Positions 1 through 9,276 of a stretch of 25,055 nucleotides of DNA are shown here, piece by piece. The notes beneath the pieces are model-generated. The model saw only the letters and a program-made list of their open reading frames with translations. It ran no database searches and was not told where the DNA came from. Position 1 is the stretch's first letter, and every line of letters starts with the position of its first letter. The DNA comes from CAZLBV01 sp964557845 (GTDB lineage Bacteria; Acidobacteriota; Aminicenantia; Aminicenantales; Aminicenantaceae). The stretch covers positions 1-25,055 of the forward strand of contig CAZLBV010000262.1 in assembly GCA_964557845.1 (NCBI GenBank), read 5' to 3'. The translations under genes were made by a program, and so were the position numbers.

Positions 1-1
1 G

Positions 2-3000
2 AGCGGTATGGATTTAAAAAGCGAGGCCTCTCTTTCAGGCGGAAACTTAGATATTCAGAATTTTTTATTAAATGCAGAAGAATTCAAAGCAAAGTTATCA
101 GGTTTATATTCTTTCGATCAACCGCAGGCTACATCCATTGATTTTAATATTACCGATATATCACTGAAAAATATAACTTCCTTTATTGGAATAGAAAATC
201 AGTTAAAAGGTGATATTAGCCTTGAAGGCCAGCTTATGGGAATTAGTCCGCATCCGGCGATAAAAGGAAAGGCTGTATTAACAGGGTTTCAATATTCTCC
301 TGCTGAAATAGATGAAGCCGTATTGGATTTTAATATTGAGGAAAACAAGCTGAATTTGGAAATTACCATTCCGTCTCCATCTATTTTGATCAAGGGCGAT
401 CTTAATCTTGTCCCGCCATTTGATTTTACTGCTGTTATGGAGACAGAGGATTCGAGTGTCTCCGAGATCCTCTCTGTTTTTACTTCGATCCCATCGATGA
501 AGACACCGGGAGAGACAGAAATTCGAATGGAGTTTACAGGCGAAGTAGAAACTTTAAACCAAACAGATATTTCTGGCTCTGTAAAGATCAAAGATACTGC
601 TCTGAACTTAAAGCAGCCGGATGTAGTTTTTGAAGAGATAAATTTAGATCTGGTTCTGGACCAAAGATCCATTGAAATTCAGCCTTCTTCATTAAAGCTG
701 GATAATGGACAAATAGGGATAGCCGGCCGTTTTCCCCTTTCTCTTTTCACTCAAAGTTCAGTATCTCGAACTGATCAGGGGAAAAAATCCGGCTGGATCA
801 ATATGGAATTTTCTGGTCTGGACCCTTTTGTTTTAGGCTCTGTATTCGCAAAAAACTTTCCGGCAGGAGCCACGGGTAATGTAAGCGGTAATATAAACGT
901 GACATTTAACTCGTTTGATTGGGATTCCATACGTGCCGAGGCTTCCCTCGATACTGTAAACCTGATGGTATGGGGTATGCCGGTTGAACTGGAAAGCCCC
1001 ACCTTGCTCTCTGTCCGTTCCGGAACATTGCTTGTAGAAGATATACAGTTAAAGGGACATGAAAGCTCGGTCAATATCAAAGGTTCAATCGATCTGATCC
1101 CGAATCAAGATATATCAATTGATCTTGACGGAGATATGGACCTGAAATTAGTCCAGCCTTTTCTGGAGCCGGCAGCCATTTCAGGAAAGAGCCGGTATCA
1201 AGTCCGGATACAAGGAAGTGCCGGAGATCCCAAGATCACAGGATCGATGGATCTTCAAGATGTACAATTCGAGTTCTCAGACCCGTTTATCTATGTAAGC
1301 GATTTGTCTGGAGAGTTAAATTATAAGGGAAACCAAATCAGTATAGATAAAATGGAAGGATCTTTTAACGGAGGTCAGATCACCTTAGACGGGATGCTCA
1401 CGCACAAAGATCTTGGAATAGAACTAGTGGATTTAAATTTTTCCGGAAAAGGGATCAACCTGAATTACCCTGAAGGTCTAAGATCTTTAATAAATGCTGA
1501 TCTTAGCTTGGTAATTGAGGAGGATCAACCTGTTCTTAATGGACAAATTTTACTTTTATCGGCAGAGTATAAAGATACTTTTAATGTCAGATCACAGCTC
1601 TTCCGCCTGATCAAAAGTAGAGGCCGGAGTTATTCGATTATCCAGAGGAACAAATTCTTAAATGATCTGGATTTTGATCTGCAGATATCAACAGAAAATC
1701 CAGTTAGGATAGATAACAACTTGATAAACGCACAGGCTGAAGCAAATTTAACACTCGCAGGTTCTCCTTATAACCCTGGTCTTTCCGGAAGGATGGAAAT
1801 CCTGGAAGGGGGAAAAGTATTTTTTGCCAAAAACACCTATGAGATCGAACAGGCTTCTATTGATTTTATTAATCCAAACCAGATCGTTCCGGAAATCAAT
1901 CTAAGAGGTCAAACTAAAGTAAGTGGGTATCTGATCGTGCTGATTATCTCAGGTGCCCCGGATAATCTTTCAGCCACTTTGACCTCTGATCCTTTTCTCC
2001 CTGAAACCGATATTATTTCTCTTTTGCTAACAGGAAGAAGGTTAGAATACGTTTCTTCATCGCTTTTGAATGTGATCAGTACCCAGGCGCTCGATTATGT
2101 GGAGAAAGCCGTTTTTGGAAAAGCGGAACAAATAGTGGAACAGACATTTGGGTTAGATAATGTGCGCCTCGATACCAGTTTGATCGCTCCACATGAAAAT
2201 CCGGAAACCCGGATCACAATAGGCCAGAACATCACTCCCAATTTGGACATGATCATTTCCCAGGGGTTAAGGCAAACAGATGAGCGAACTATTATCTTGA
2301 GTTATTTTCCCATAGAAAATTTAGACCTCAGAGCTGTTAAACGAGATGATGATACCTATCAATTTGATGCCCTGCACAGGGTTCGATTTGGTCTCAAAAA
2401 AAAAGAGCAAAGTGGAACCTTTGGCTCGGTACTTAAAAGACTAACCATTGAGAGGATCGAAATCCAGGGAGATACGAGTCTATCCAGAGACAAGATCCTC
2501 GAGAAATTAAAGCTTAAACCAGGCTGGAAGGTCGATTTTTTTTCCCTTCAGAATGATTTGGATCGAATAAAGAAACTTTACCGGAATAATAATTACCTGG
2601 AGGCCGAAATAGATGTTCAAAAGCAGGAAGAGGATGATACCGTCATTATTACCTATTCCATATCTTCAGGACCTAAAGTTTTTTTAAACTTCGGAGGATT
2701 AAAAATATCATCACAGGCCCGGGAAGAAGCAAAGATGCTCTGGATGCAAGGTGTTTTTCAGAAAAATCGCTTTGAAGATATCCGGCGTTTGCTTAAAAAG
2801 GTATTTTACAAGCAGGGATACTATCGGTTATCAGTAGATTTCAAACAAGAACTGGTTGATCCTGGAACAAAAGTGATCCATATAAATATATCACCGGGAA
2901 TGAAATTCGATAATATTCATTATGAATTCCCAGGTCTCCAGGGAATTTCTAAAGATACTATACTCTCAAGATTGGATCAGCCGGATTTTTTAATCTCTTT

Positions 3001-4609
3001 GTTTAATGACCCGGATGTTGTGATCAATGGAATGAAATCTGTTTATCGGAGCAAGGGATACCTAAATGTTAATATACATAGCCCTCAGATCGAATTTCTA
3101 CCGGAGAAAAAAATTGCTGCAGTAACCATTAAAATTAAGGAAGGTAAAAAATTTATTATTGATACGATAAATTTTGCAGGCCGGTTGAGCATAGATCAAG
3201 AATCACTGTTATCAGCAGCAGGAATTTCTGAAAATTATACCTTTACTCCAGAGGTATTATACCAGATCCCTTCCAATCTGGAAGATTTTTATTCATCCCA
3301 TGGATTTATAAATGCTCATATCGAAAGTCATTTGAAAATAAATTACAAAGAAGGAACTGTGGAGATCACTTTTGTTATTCAAGAAAATGAAAAGGCTGTT
3401 ATCCAAGAGATCGTAATTTCCGGGAATAAGATTACCGAAAAATCAGTAATAGAACGTGAGCTGAGTTTCCATACAGGGGAAGCTGTTGATTTTTTTAAAT
3501 TTTCTCAAACACAAAAGACGTTATACGGCTTGGGAATATTTAATGCGGTCAGTATTGATTATTCCCCTTTAAACCAGGAGATAATAGAGATGCCAGGCTC
3601 AGCTCATATTAAACCTTTTGTAGTTCATGTCAGAGTCGAGGAGTTCCAGCCCTATTTTTTAAGATATGGTGCCCAATATGATACAGAGACCGGGTTCGGA
3701 GGGATTGCGGAACTGGACAGAAGAAATCTTTTTGGAAGAGCCATAGAAGCCGGTTTAAGTATCAAGGCAAATATGAGGGAACAAGATGCCAGAATATTCC
3801 TCCAGACCCCCTATTTTCTAGGTGCTAGGATCGATACAAATCTTTTTGGTTTTGCAACCCGAAAAGAAGAACCTGATTTCACAACCAGACGATTAGGATC
3901 CACCCTTCAGCAGCAGAAGGTTATACACGATGAATTTGTCATCACTTACAACTATACTTTTGAAAATCTACGAAATCTTGCCGGAAAGATCCCTTTACCA
4001 GAGACCAGGTATAACATAGGAAGAGTCTCCTTTTCTTTGAGTCGTGACAGCAGAGAAAACATATTCAACAGTCTTAAGGGAAGCTTTATTTCCTTGACCG
4101 GGGAATACGCTGAAAAATTTATGGCCTCTGATGTCCGTTATGTGCGTTTTTTTGGACAATATTTTATTTATCGCCTGATTGGAGATTCTCTGACCTATGC
4201 TGCAGGGCTTAGGGTGGGGCTCGGACGAGGATTGGGTGAAGATTTAGTCCCCTCTGAGAGGTTTTTTGCCGGCGGCAGCAGCTCGCTGCGCGGATTCGAC
4301 TATCATGAGGTGGGACCAAAAAATCCCCACACCGGAAACCCTCAGGGGGGGAATGCTGTGTTTATTTTAAACCAAGAATTGCGCTTCCCCATTTATAAAA
4401 TATTTAGCGGAGTAGTTTTTTTAGATACCGGTAACGTGTATCCCTTGATCTCTGATTTTGATCCTTTGAACGTTCGGGAGACAGCCGGATTCGGGTTTCG
4501 CTTGGATCTCGGATTTGTTCTGGCCCGTATGGATTTAGGTTTCAAGCTCGACCGACTTGCAGGAGAACCGCTTTATCATATTCATTTTAGCTTGGGGCAG
4601 GCTTTTTGA
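2..4609 (+). CDS. TamB-like module fused to five POTRA domains and an Omp85 (TamA/BamA) barrel; 5'-partial
   Basis: The reading frame is open to the left edge, and the first visible Met (position 8) lies in mid-domain with no signal or anchor segment, so the 5' end is outside the window. Counting from that Met, residues 1 to about 795 are amphipathic beta-repeats ending in the TamB/DUF490 C-terminal pattern. Residues about 812-1215 contain five POTRA-like repeats, the first beginning LTIERIEIQGD and the last EIVISGNKITE. Residues about 1216-1533 form an Omp85 barrel with the loop-6 LRGF motif near 1427 and a terminal Phe. In proteobacteria TamA (three POTRAs) and TamB are separate proteins linking inner and outer membranes for outer-membrane protein or lipid transport. 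Here one chain would supply the periplasmic bridge and the outer-membrane pore. Five POTRAs resembles BamA more than TamA. The downstream AsmA-like gene fits this envelope role. The fusion is read directly from one uninterrupted frame. Confidence 0.9.
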   Translation, partial: SGMDLKSEASLSGGNLDIQNFLLNAEEFKAKLSGLYSFDQPQATSIDFNITDISLKNITSFIGIENQLKGDISLEGQLMGISPHPAIKGKAVLTGFQYSPAEIDEAVLDFNIEENKLNLEITIPSPSILIKGDLNLVPPFDFTAVMETEDSSVSEILSVFTSIPSMKTPGETEIRMEFTGEVETLNQTDISGSVKIKDTALNLKQPDVVFEEINLDLVLDQRSIEIQPSSLKLDNGQIGIAGRFPLSLFTQSSVSRTDQGKKSGWINMEFSGLDPFVLGSVFAKNFPAGATGNVSGNINVTFNSFDWDSIRAEASLDTVNLMVWGMPVELESPTLLSVRSGTLLVEDIQLKGHESSVNIKGSIDLIPNQDISIDLDGDMDLKLVQPFLEPAAISGKSRYQVRIQGSAGDPKITGSMDLQDVQFEFSDPFIYVSDLSGELNYKGNQISIDKMEGSFNGGQITLDGMLTHKDLGIELVDLNFSGKGINLNYPEGLRSLINADLSLVIEEDQPVLNGQILLLSAEYKDTFNVRSQLFRLIKSRGRSYSIIQRNKFLNDLDFDLQISTENPVRIDNNLINAQAEANLTLAGSPYNPGLSGRMEILEGGKVFFAKNTYEIEQASIDFINPNQIVPEINLRGQTKVSGYLIVLIISGAPDNLSATLTSDPFLPETDIISLLLTGRRLEYVSSSLLNVISTQALDYVEKAVFGKAEQIVEQTFGLDNVRLDTSLIAPHENPETRITIGQNITPNLDMIISQGLRQTDERTIILSYFPIENLDLRAVKRDDDTYQFDALHRVRFGLKKKEQSGTFGSVLKRLTIERIEIQGDTSLSRDKILEKLKLKPGWKVDFFSLQNDLDRIKKLYRNNNYLEAEIDVQKQEEDDTVIITYSISSGPKVFLNFGGLKISSQAREEAKMLWMQGVFQKNRFEDIRRLLKKVFYKQGYYRLSVDFKQELVDPGTKVIHINISPGMKFDNIHYEFPGLQGISKDTILSRLDQPDFLISLFNDPDVVINGMKSVYRSKGYLNVNIHSPQIEFLPEKKIAAVTIKIKEGKKFIIDTINFAGRLSIDQESLLSAAGISENYTFTPEVLYQIPSNLEDFYSSHGFINAHIESHLKINYKEGTVEITFVIQENEKAVIQEIVISGNKITEKSVIERELSFHTGEAVDFFKFSQTQKTLYGLGIFNAVSIDYSPLNQEIIEMPGSAHIKPFVVHVRVEEFQPYFLRYGAQYDTETGFGGIAELDRRNLFGRAIEAGLSIKANMREQDARIFLQTPYFLGARIDTNLFGFATRKEEPDFTTRRLGSTLQQQKVIHDEFVITYNYTFENLRNLAGKIPLPETRYNIGRVSFSLSRDSRENIFNSLKGSFISLTGEYAEKFMASDVRYVRFFGQYFIYRLIGDSLTYAAGLRVGLGRGLGEDLVPSERFFAGGSSSLRGFDYHEVGPKNPHTGNPQGGNAVFILNQELRFPIYKIFSGVVFLDTGNVYPLISDFDPLNVRETAGFGFRLDLGFVLARMDLGFKLDRLAGEPLYHIHFSLGQAF

Positions 4610-4614
4610 AAAAC

Positions 4615-4630
4615 TGGCACAAAAATGGCA
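4615..4630 (+). promoter_or_regulatory. Possible sigma-54 promoter for the AsmA-YihY-DUF2254 run
   Basis: TGGCAC-N5-TGGCA gives the GG-N10-GC signature (GG 4616-4617, GC 4628-4629). The -12 box reads TGGCA rather than TTGCA. The predicted start near 4641 leaves a short leader with a ribosome binding site (aaggga-type) before the ATG at 4667. I see no copy of the enhancer-like palindrome within 150 bp upstream, so this is weaker than the elements at 13859, 14073 and 15339. Confidence 0.45.
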
Positions 4631-4666
4631 TTAAATATGGATAAATCCAACAAGGGAGATTGTTAA

Positions 4667-5989
4667 ATGAAGAAGATAATAAAGTGGATTTTGATCGGCT
4701 TTGCAGCTATTATTCTTTTAGTTGCTGCATTGAGTTTATACATTTATCTCACCGTAGATAAAGAATGGGTGGAGGACAAATTGGAAGCCTCCTTGAGTCG
4801 AAAAGTAAGCATAGAAGAGATCCGGTTTTCTCTGTTTACAGCTGCAGCAGGGCTCTACGTCGACAATATCGCTGTTTCAGAGCGAATGGGAGAAAATCAA
4901 ATAAATCAATTATCTTTTGTACCAGAGGATAAAATATTCCTTCAACTGGAGACCGGAAGACTACATTTCAAGCTTCTTCCCCTTATCTCTCGCAGATTTG
5001 ACATCAGGGAAATTGCTCTCATCAATCCGGAGATTTATATCATTCGCAATTCTAACGGAACTTTTAATTTCAGTGATCTTTTTCCTTCCGAAAGCGGGGA
5101 AAAAGTAGAAGGTAAAAAAACCAGAGCAGATCTTAATATCGGCAGTGTCATTATAAATGAAGGCCACGGACGGTTCATAGACAGGATTTCCGGTAACAGT
5201 TATGAAATTATTGATTTTAACTTGTCAGGGGAAGAAAAAAACGCGGGCCTCAATATCAGTTCTGATTTTAATCTTAAGGCCCTCCAGCTTCCAGGGCTAT
5301 CTTTTGCCCGGGATCTGAATGTAGATTTTGAGATCGACGGGCAGTTTGAAAAACTAATTTTTCAAGAATCTTCTGAACTTCCTTCTTTTCAGTTTATGAT
5401 ACACACACCCCAGGGAAGGCTGGATGGATTCCGGATTTTCGAAAAAATAAAACAGATCCCTGTTCTTGTAAATTATTTTGGAAACATGGATTTCCTTGGA
5501 GAGAATCTAAAATGGAAGGAAGGAAAACTCAAGATTTCTCAGGAGAAGGGCACTATAGAATTTTCGGATGGAGAGATCCGATTTGAGGATTACAGATGCA
5601 CATATAATGGATCTTTCCAGAGATCCGGAAATATACAGATAACAGCCGTACTTAGTTTTCCTAAGCAGATGAGTGATCAATTAAAAAATATTATCCAAAA
5701 TAATCTTAATGAGATCCTTAATGAAAAGCTAAGAAAACAGATATCCATCAGTGATGTTGCCAGGGAACTGGTTAAACCTTTAACCACTGAAGAGGGGAAT
5801 ATTCAACTGACCTTTGATATCTCAGGAACTCCCGCAGATCCAATGGTCAGCCTCTCTGATCCTGATATACCTGATTTCGGGCAGGCTTTGACCAATTTGA
5901 TCGGGAGCGAGGCCCGTTCCTCACTCAAGGGTATTATCGAATCTTTATCTGACCGGATCAGTGAGGAATTACTGAAAAAGAAAAAATAA
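4667..5989 (+). CDS. AsmA-like inner-membrane-anchored envelope protein
   Basis: This 440-residue protein has a short basic N-terminus and one membrane segment (about residues 6-28), followed by a long periplasmic part. The region after the anchor (KLEASLSRKVSIEEIRFSLF) and the later LNIGSVIINEGHGRFID stretch are typical of AsmA/DUF748-type proteins. These belong to the same bridge-like superfamily as TamB and are implicated in lipid or outer-membrane homeostasis. It lies 57 bp after the TamB-Omp85 fusion and has its own ribosome binding site. Its TAA stop overlaps the ATG of the next gene by one base, implying translational coupling. The C-terminus is rich in Lys and lacks an outer-membrane signal. 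The family call is good, but the precise substrate is unknown. Confidence 0.82.
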   Translation: MKKIIKWILIGFAAIILLVAALSLYIYLTVDKEWVEDKLEASLSRKVSIEEIRFSLFTAAAGLYVDNIAVSERMGENQINQLSFVPEDKIFLQLETGRLHFKLLPLISRRFDIREIALINPEIYIIRNSNGTFNFSDLFPSESGEKVEGKKTRADLNIGSVIINEGHGRFIDRISGNSYEIIDFNLSGEEKNAGLNISSDFNLKALQLPGLSFARDLNVDFEIDGQFEKLIFQESSELPSFQFMIHTPQGRLDGFRIFEKIKQIPVLVNYFGNMDFLGENLKWKEGKLKISQEKGTIEFSDGEIRFEDYRCTYNGSFQRSGNIQITAVLSFPKQMSDQLKNIIQNNLNEILNEKLRKQISISDVARELVKPLTTEEGNIQLTFDISGTPADPMVSLSDPDIPDFGQALTNLIGSEARSSLKGIIESLSDRISEELLKKKK

Positions 5990-7314
5990 TGAGAGAGGAC
6001 TCTTTGTTTAAAAAAATAAAGAATTTCTTGAAAACCGGAATTTGGGATATTCAACTGGAAACATTGAGCGGACTTAAACGTTTAGGTGTTAATTTTTTAA
6101 GGGTCATGCTCTTTTCATTCCGGAAGCTGTCCCAGGATCAGCTTCTGCTGCGGGCTCCTGCTTTAGCGTTTTTTACCCTTTTATCTGTAGTGCCGCTGGC
6201 TGCTTTGGCCTTTGGGGTGGCTAAAGGATTTGGACTTCAGGATGTTCTCCAGCGACAGCTTCAGGAACAATTAGCTCTCCCTGGTAACATCGAGACCATG
6301 ATCCTCGATTTTGCCAAAACGACTTTAGAGAAAGCTAAAGGCGGATTGGTAGCTGGATTGGGACTTATCTTTCTCTTTATGACAGTTACTCTGGTGCTCA
6401 GTAACATTGAAAATTCTTTCAACAAGATCTGGGGAATAAAAAAGGGGCGGAGTCTTTCTGTTAAAATAAAGGATTATTTTTCCATGATCTTTATTGGAAC
6501 TATCCTTCTTCTTATTTCTCTCAGTTTAACAGTGGCTGTAACGAACATTCCCTCAATTTTTGGGCCTTTGAACCAGATAATATCATTTCTCATCAGTCTT
6601 ATCCCTTATGTCATTGTCTGGTTTTTGTTTGCATTCTTAATAATTTTTATGCCCAACCGGAAGATAAGCTTAAAGGGAGGTCTGCTTGCCGGCATTGTTT
6701 CCGGAACGATCTATCAGTTGGTTTTGAATTTCTACATTCGTCTTCAGATTACGGTATCGGTCTATAATGCCATTTATGGGAGCTTTGCGGCCCTGCCTCT
6801 TTTCCTCATCTGGCTGCAGGTGAGTTGGATCTGCCTGTTATACGGTTCTGAGGTTTCTTATGCATTTGAGAACATAAAGACCATGGGATTTAAGACCGAC
6901 TACAGCAGGATCAGCATTCGTGCTCAGAAAATAATTCTGCTGCGGATAGCAAGCTATATTGTTAAATGCTTTAGGGATCCGGAAATGCCCCCTCCTTCTG
7001 CCACTCAGATCGCCAGGAAGCTTGGTATATCAGGGCAGTTAGTCAATCATCTTCTGGAGGACCTGGTGGAAGAAGGTTTGATAACCGAAACAGTAAAAAA
7101 GGAAAAGGATGAAACCGGTTATCAGCCTGGCATACCACCAGAGAAACTTACCGTGCATACGATCCTCCAGGTCATGGAAGAGAGGGGAATGACTAAGATC
7201 CCAATGAAAGAAGACTCAGGTATTCGAAAGATAAAAAAAATTCTTAATGAGTTAGAACAAATAATCAAAGAATCTCCCGAGAATATTAAGATCGAAGACT
7301 TATTCTTAGAATGA
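5989..7314 (+). CDS. YihY/BrkB family membrane protein with C-terminal winged-helix domain
   Basis: The 441-residue protein has about six hydrophobic segments between residues 50 and 300. It contains family hallmarks such as LRAPALAFFTLLSVVPL near the start and YGSFAALPLFLIWLQVSWICLLYGSEV near residue 260. Members were once misnamed RNase BN and are now simply YihY/virulence factor BrkB proteins of uncertain transport-like function. From about residue 334 (SATQIARKLGISGQLVNHLLEDLVEEGLI) the tail forms a winged helix-turn-helix, giving a cytoplasmic nucleic-acid- or protein-binding module. Its start codon overlaps the stop of the AsmA-like gene, so the two are almost certainly cotranscribed. 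The role in this island is probably envelope related, by inference from the neighbours. Confidence 0.87.
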   Translation: MREDSLFKKIKNFLKTGIWDIQLETLSGLKRLGVNFLRVMLFSFRKLSQDQLLLRAPALAFFTLLSVVPLAALAFGVAKGFGLQDVLQRQLQEQLALPGNIETMILDFAKTTLEKAKGGLVAGLGLIFLFMTVTLVLSNIENSFNKIWGIKKGRSLSVKIKDYFSMIFIGTILLLISLSLTVAVTNIPSIFGPLNQIISFLISLIPYVIVWFLFAFLIIFMPNRKISLKGGLLAGIVSGTIYQLVLNFYIRLQITVSVYNAIYGSFAALPLFLIWLQVSWICLLYGSEVSYAFENIKTMGFKTDYSRISIRAQKIILLRIASYIVKCFRDPEMPPPSATQIARKLGISGQLVNHLLEDLVEEGLITETVKKEKDETGYQPGIPPEKLTVHTILQVMEERGMTKIPMKEDSGIRKIKKILNELEQIIKESPENIKIEDLFLE

Positions 7315-7357
7315 AGTGTTTATATCTTGATGAACCTTTAAGACAGAGAGGTTATAA

Positions 7358-8674
7358 ATGAAAACTAAAATTTTTCATTTTTTAGAGCAGATAAGAACCA
7401 GTTTTTGGTTTATTCCCAGCCTTATGGCTTTTTCGTCCATAATTTTATCTTATGTGATGGTGCAGTTGGATAAGTCTCAGATCCTGAATACTGGTTTATT
7501 GGATACTATAATTTATTCCGGCAGCGCCGAAGGTTCACGCTCGGTGCTGTCAACCATAGCAGGATCGATGATCACTGTGGCCGGGGTGGTTTTTTCGATA
7601 ACAGTTGTTGCTCTTACCCTGGCTGCTTCCCAATTCGGCTCCCGGCTGCTCCGTAATTTTATGGGAGACAGAGTCAACCAGATTGTCCTTGGAACCTTTA
7701 TTGCCACATTTATTTACTGCCTGCTGGTCTTACAGAGTATTCATTATAATGGAACAGAGGTTTTCGTGCCCCGTGTTGCTACTTCCTTAAGCCTTATTCT
7801 TGCTTTGTTAGATATTGGAATACTTATTTATTTTTTTCATCACGTATCGACACTGCTTCAGGCAGAAAGGGTGATAGAAGCTGTTTCCCGGGAGCTCACG
7901 GGTGCCATAAATAAGTTGTTCCCTGATGAAGAGGATGAAAATATTTCTTCTCAAACAGATAAGACTCTCCGGTCCGAGATAAATTTTAATGAAAAATCAG
8001 TTCCTGTTTTATCCCGGTCCGATGGTTATCTCAAAGCTGTAGATAAAGAAGGGCTTTTAAAATTTGCTGTGGAGAATGATCTCTATATCAAACTCCAACA
8101 CCGGCCCGGAGATTTTGTATTCCAAAACGCTGATCTGATGCTGGTAAGGTTGGAGCATGGGATTGATCAGAAATTGAAGCAGAAGTTAGAGGGTTTTTTG
8201 ATCATGGGAGGAAACCGAACCCCCGAACAGGATGTAGAATTTGCTATCCATCAATTGGTGCAGTTGGCCTTGAGGGCCATCTCACCCGGAATAAATGATC
8301 CGCATACCGCTATGACCTGTATAGACCACTTAGGCGCTGCTGTTCGGTTGATCAACCGTAAAATTTTCCCAGGACCGTTCCGTTTCGATGAAGATGGGAA
8401 AGTACGTTTAATTTTAGATAATGTGACTTATGATGGGATCTTGGATGCAGCCTTTAATCAGATAAGGCAATATTCCAAAGGCAGCGCAGATATCAGCATC
8501 CGTCTCTTGGAGGTTTTCCGCGGCATGGCTGAATCGACCCGGGATAAAAAACGGATACAGTCTATCGAACGCCACGCAAATATGGTCTATGGAACAGCCA
8601 GATCCTCGCTTAGTGAAAATGACCGCCTGGATCTCAAAGAGCGGTATGATGCTTTTATGCAAGCCATACGATAA
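7358..8674 (+). CDS. DUF2254 family membrane protein
   Basis: This 438-residue protein has four hydrophobic segments (about residues 17-37, 63-90, 107-127 and 141-162) and then a soluble domain of about 270 residues. The stretch TVAGVVFSITVVALTLAASQFGSR and the later LRAISPGINDPHTA motif (about residue 303) are diagnostic of DUF2254. The family's biochemical function is unknown. It follows the YihY-like gene by 43 bp on the same strand, with an AGAGAGG-type ribosome binding site, and is probably the last gene of the AsmA-YihY run. The next gene is 224 bp away behind a separate sigma-54-like element. Confidence 0.88.
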   Translation: MKTKIFHFLEQIRTSFWFIPSLMAFSSIILSYVMVQLDKSQILNTGLLDTIIYSGSAEGSRSVLSTIAGSMITVAGVVFSITVVALTLAASQFGSRLLRNFMGDRVNQIVLGTFIATFIYCLLVLQSIHYNGTEVFVPRVATSLSLILALLDIGILIYFFHHVSTLLQAERVIEAVSRELTGAINKLFPDEEDENISSQTDKTLRSEINFNEKSVPVLSRSDGYLKAVDKEGLLKFAVENDLYIKLQHRPGDFVFQNADLMLVRLEHGIDQKLKQKLEGFLIMGGNRTPEQDVEFAIHQLVQLALRAISPGINDPHTAMTCIDHLGAAVRLINRKIFPGPFRFDEDGKVRLILDNVTYDGILDAAFNQIRQYSKGSADISIRLLEVFRGMAESTRDKKRIQSIERHANMVYGTARSSLSENDRLDLKERYDAFMQAIR

Positions 8675-8724
8675 AGATTTTAAAGATTTAAAAATCGAAC
8701 AACCTTGATCAAAAAAGACGAGAG

Positions 8725-8743
8725 CCTGATCAATGGTCATTTG
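8725..8743. promoter_or_regulatory. Putative enhancer (UAS) for the 8899-10605 run
   Basis: CCTGATC-AATGG-TCATTTG resembles the palindrome at 15469-15487 (12 of 16 core positions), with a degenerate right half. Its centre lies about 93 bp upstream of the -24 GG at 8827. A second TGATCAA lies 21 bp further upstream (8706-8712), about two helical turns away, as expected for tandem activator sites. This is the weakest of the three matched sites. Confidence 0.35.
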
Positions 8744-8825
8744 TCTGAGACGATATTTTTAAACAAACTCATAAGCTGCAAAAATCAAATTAACGGTTTA
8801 AAAAAAACACGGAATTATCAAGTTT

Positions 8826-8841
8826 TGGCACAAATCTTGAT
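8826..8841 (+). promoter_or_regulatory. Sigma-54-like promoter upstream of the 8899 gene
   Basis: TGGCAC-AAATC-TTGAT: the -24 box is perfect, but the -12 box has GA (8839-8840) where GC is canonical. The element at 15614-15629 has the same AAATC spacer and TTGAT box, which argues for a real variant. The predicted start is near 8852, 47 bases before the ATG. Confidence 0.5.
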
Positions 8842-8898
8842 ATAAAAAAGAGTATAAAAAAAATAAATTAACCAAGCTTCTGGTAGATTGGATTCCTT

Positions 8899-9255
8899 AT
8901 GGACATTGAGGAATTTTTTATCGGAGGAGAGCTTTTGTCACGCATTGCAGGGAATTTATACTTTAATCCCAATGTTGAATATGTTTTTCTGGATAACGTC
9001 ACATATATGACCTTTAATTTAGATTTTCATTATGATTTTTACACCAACAGCCCCTTATTCTTTTGGTTGGGGAGCGGTTTAGGTGTCCTTTATTCGAATC
9101 CGGATGGCCCGGCTAAAGGAGATGCAGACATAGGTGCTAATCTGCTTTTTGGTATAGGTATCGATACTGTCAGTACATTAACTCCTTATTTTCAGGTCAA
9201 GTATATCCTGGCTGATAATGATGAGATCGTATTGGGTGTCGGATTGCGGTTTTAG
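8899..9255 (+). CDS. Outer-membrane beta-barrel protein, N-terminally truncated
   Basis: The 118 residues alternate in the manner of beta-strands (YMTFNLDFHYDFYT, FFWLGSGLGVLYS, IGANLLFGIGID) and end in GVGLRF, a typical C-terminal Phe barrel signal. There is no signal peptide, although barrel export needs one. An in-frame TAG lies at 8884-8886, just 12 bases before the start, and no Shine-Dalgarno sequence precedes the ATG. The visible frame therefore looks like the C-terminal two thirds of a small barrel protein whose 5' end has been lost. A sigma-54-like promoter remains upstream. It is the first gene of a plus-strand run ending with another small barrel at 10605. Confidence 0.6.
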   Translation: MDIEEFFIGGELLSRIAGNLYFNPNVEYVFLDNVTYMTFNLDFHYDFYTNSPLFFWLGSGLGVLYSNPDGPAKGDADIGANLLFGIGIDTVSTLTPYFQVKYILADNDEIVLGVGLRF

Positions 9256-9276
9256 ATCTGATCAAAGGAGAAAAAT

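Noticed and set aside
4463..4470. GAACGTTC palindrome upstream of the AsmA-like gene as an enhancer copy
   Set aside because: It is inside the barrel coding region, only 8 bp long, and its half-site order does not match the CCTRTTC-N5-GAATAGG pattern.
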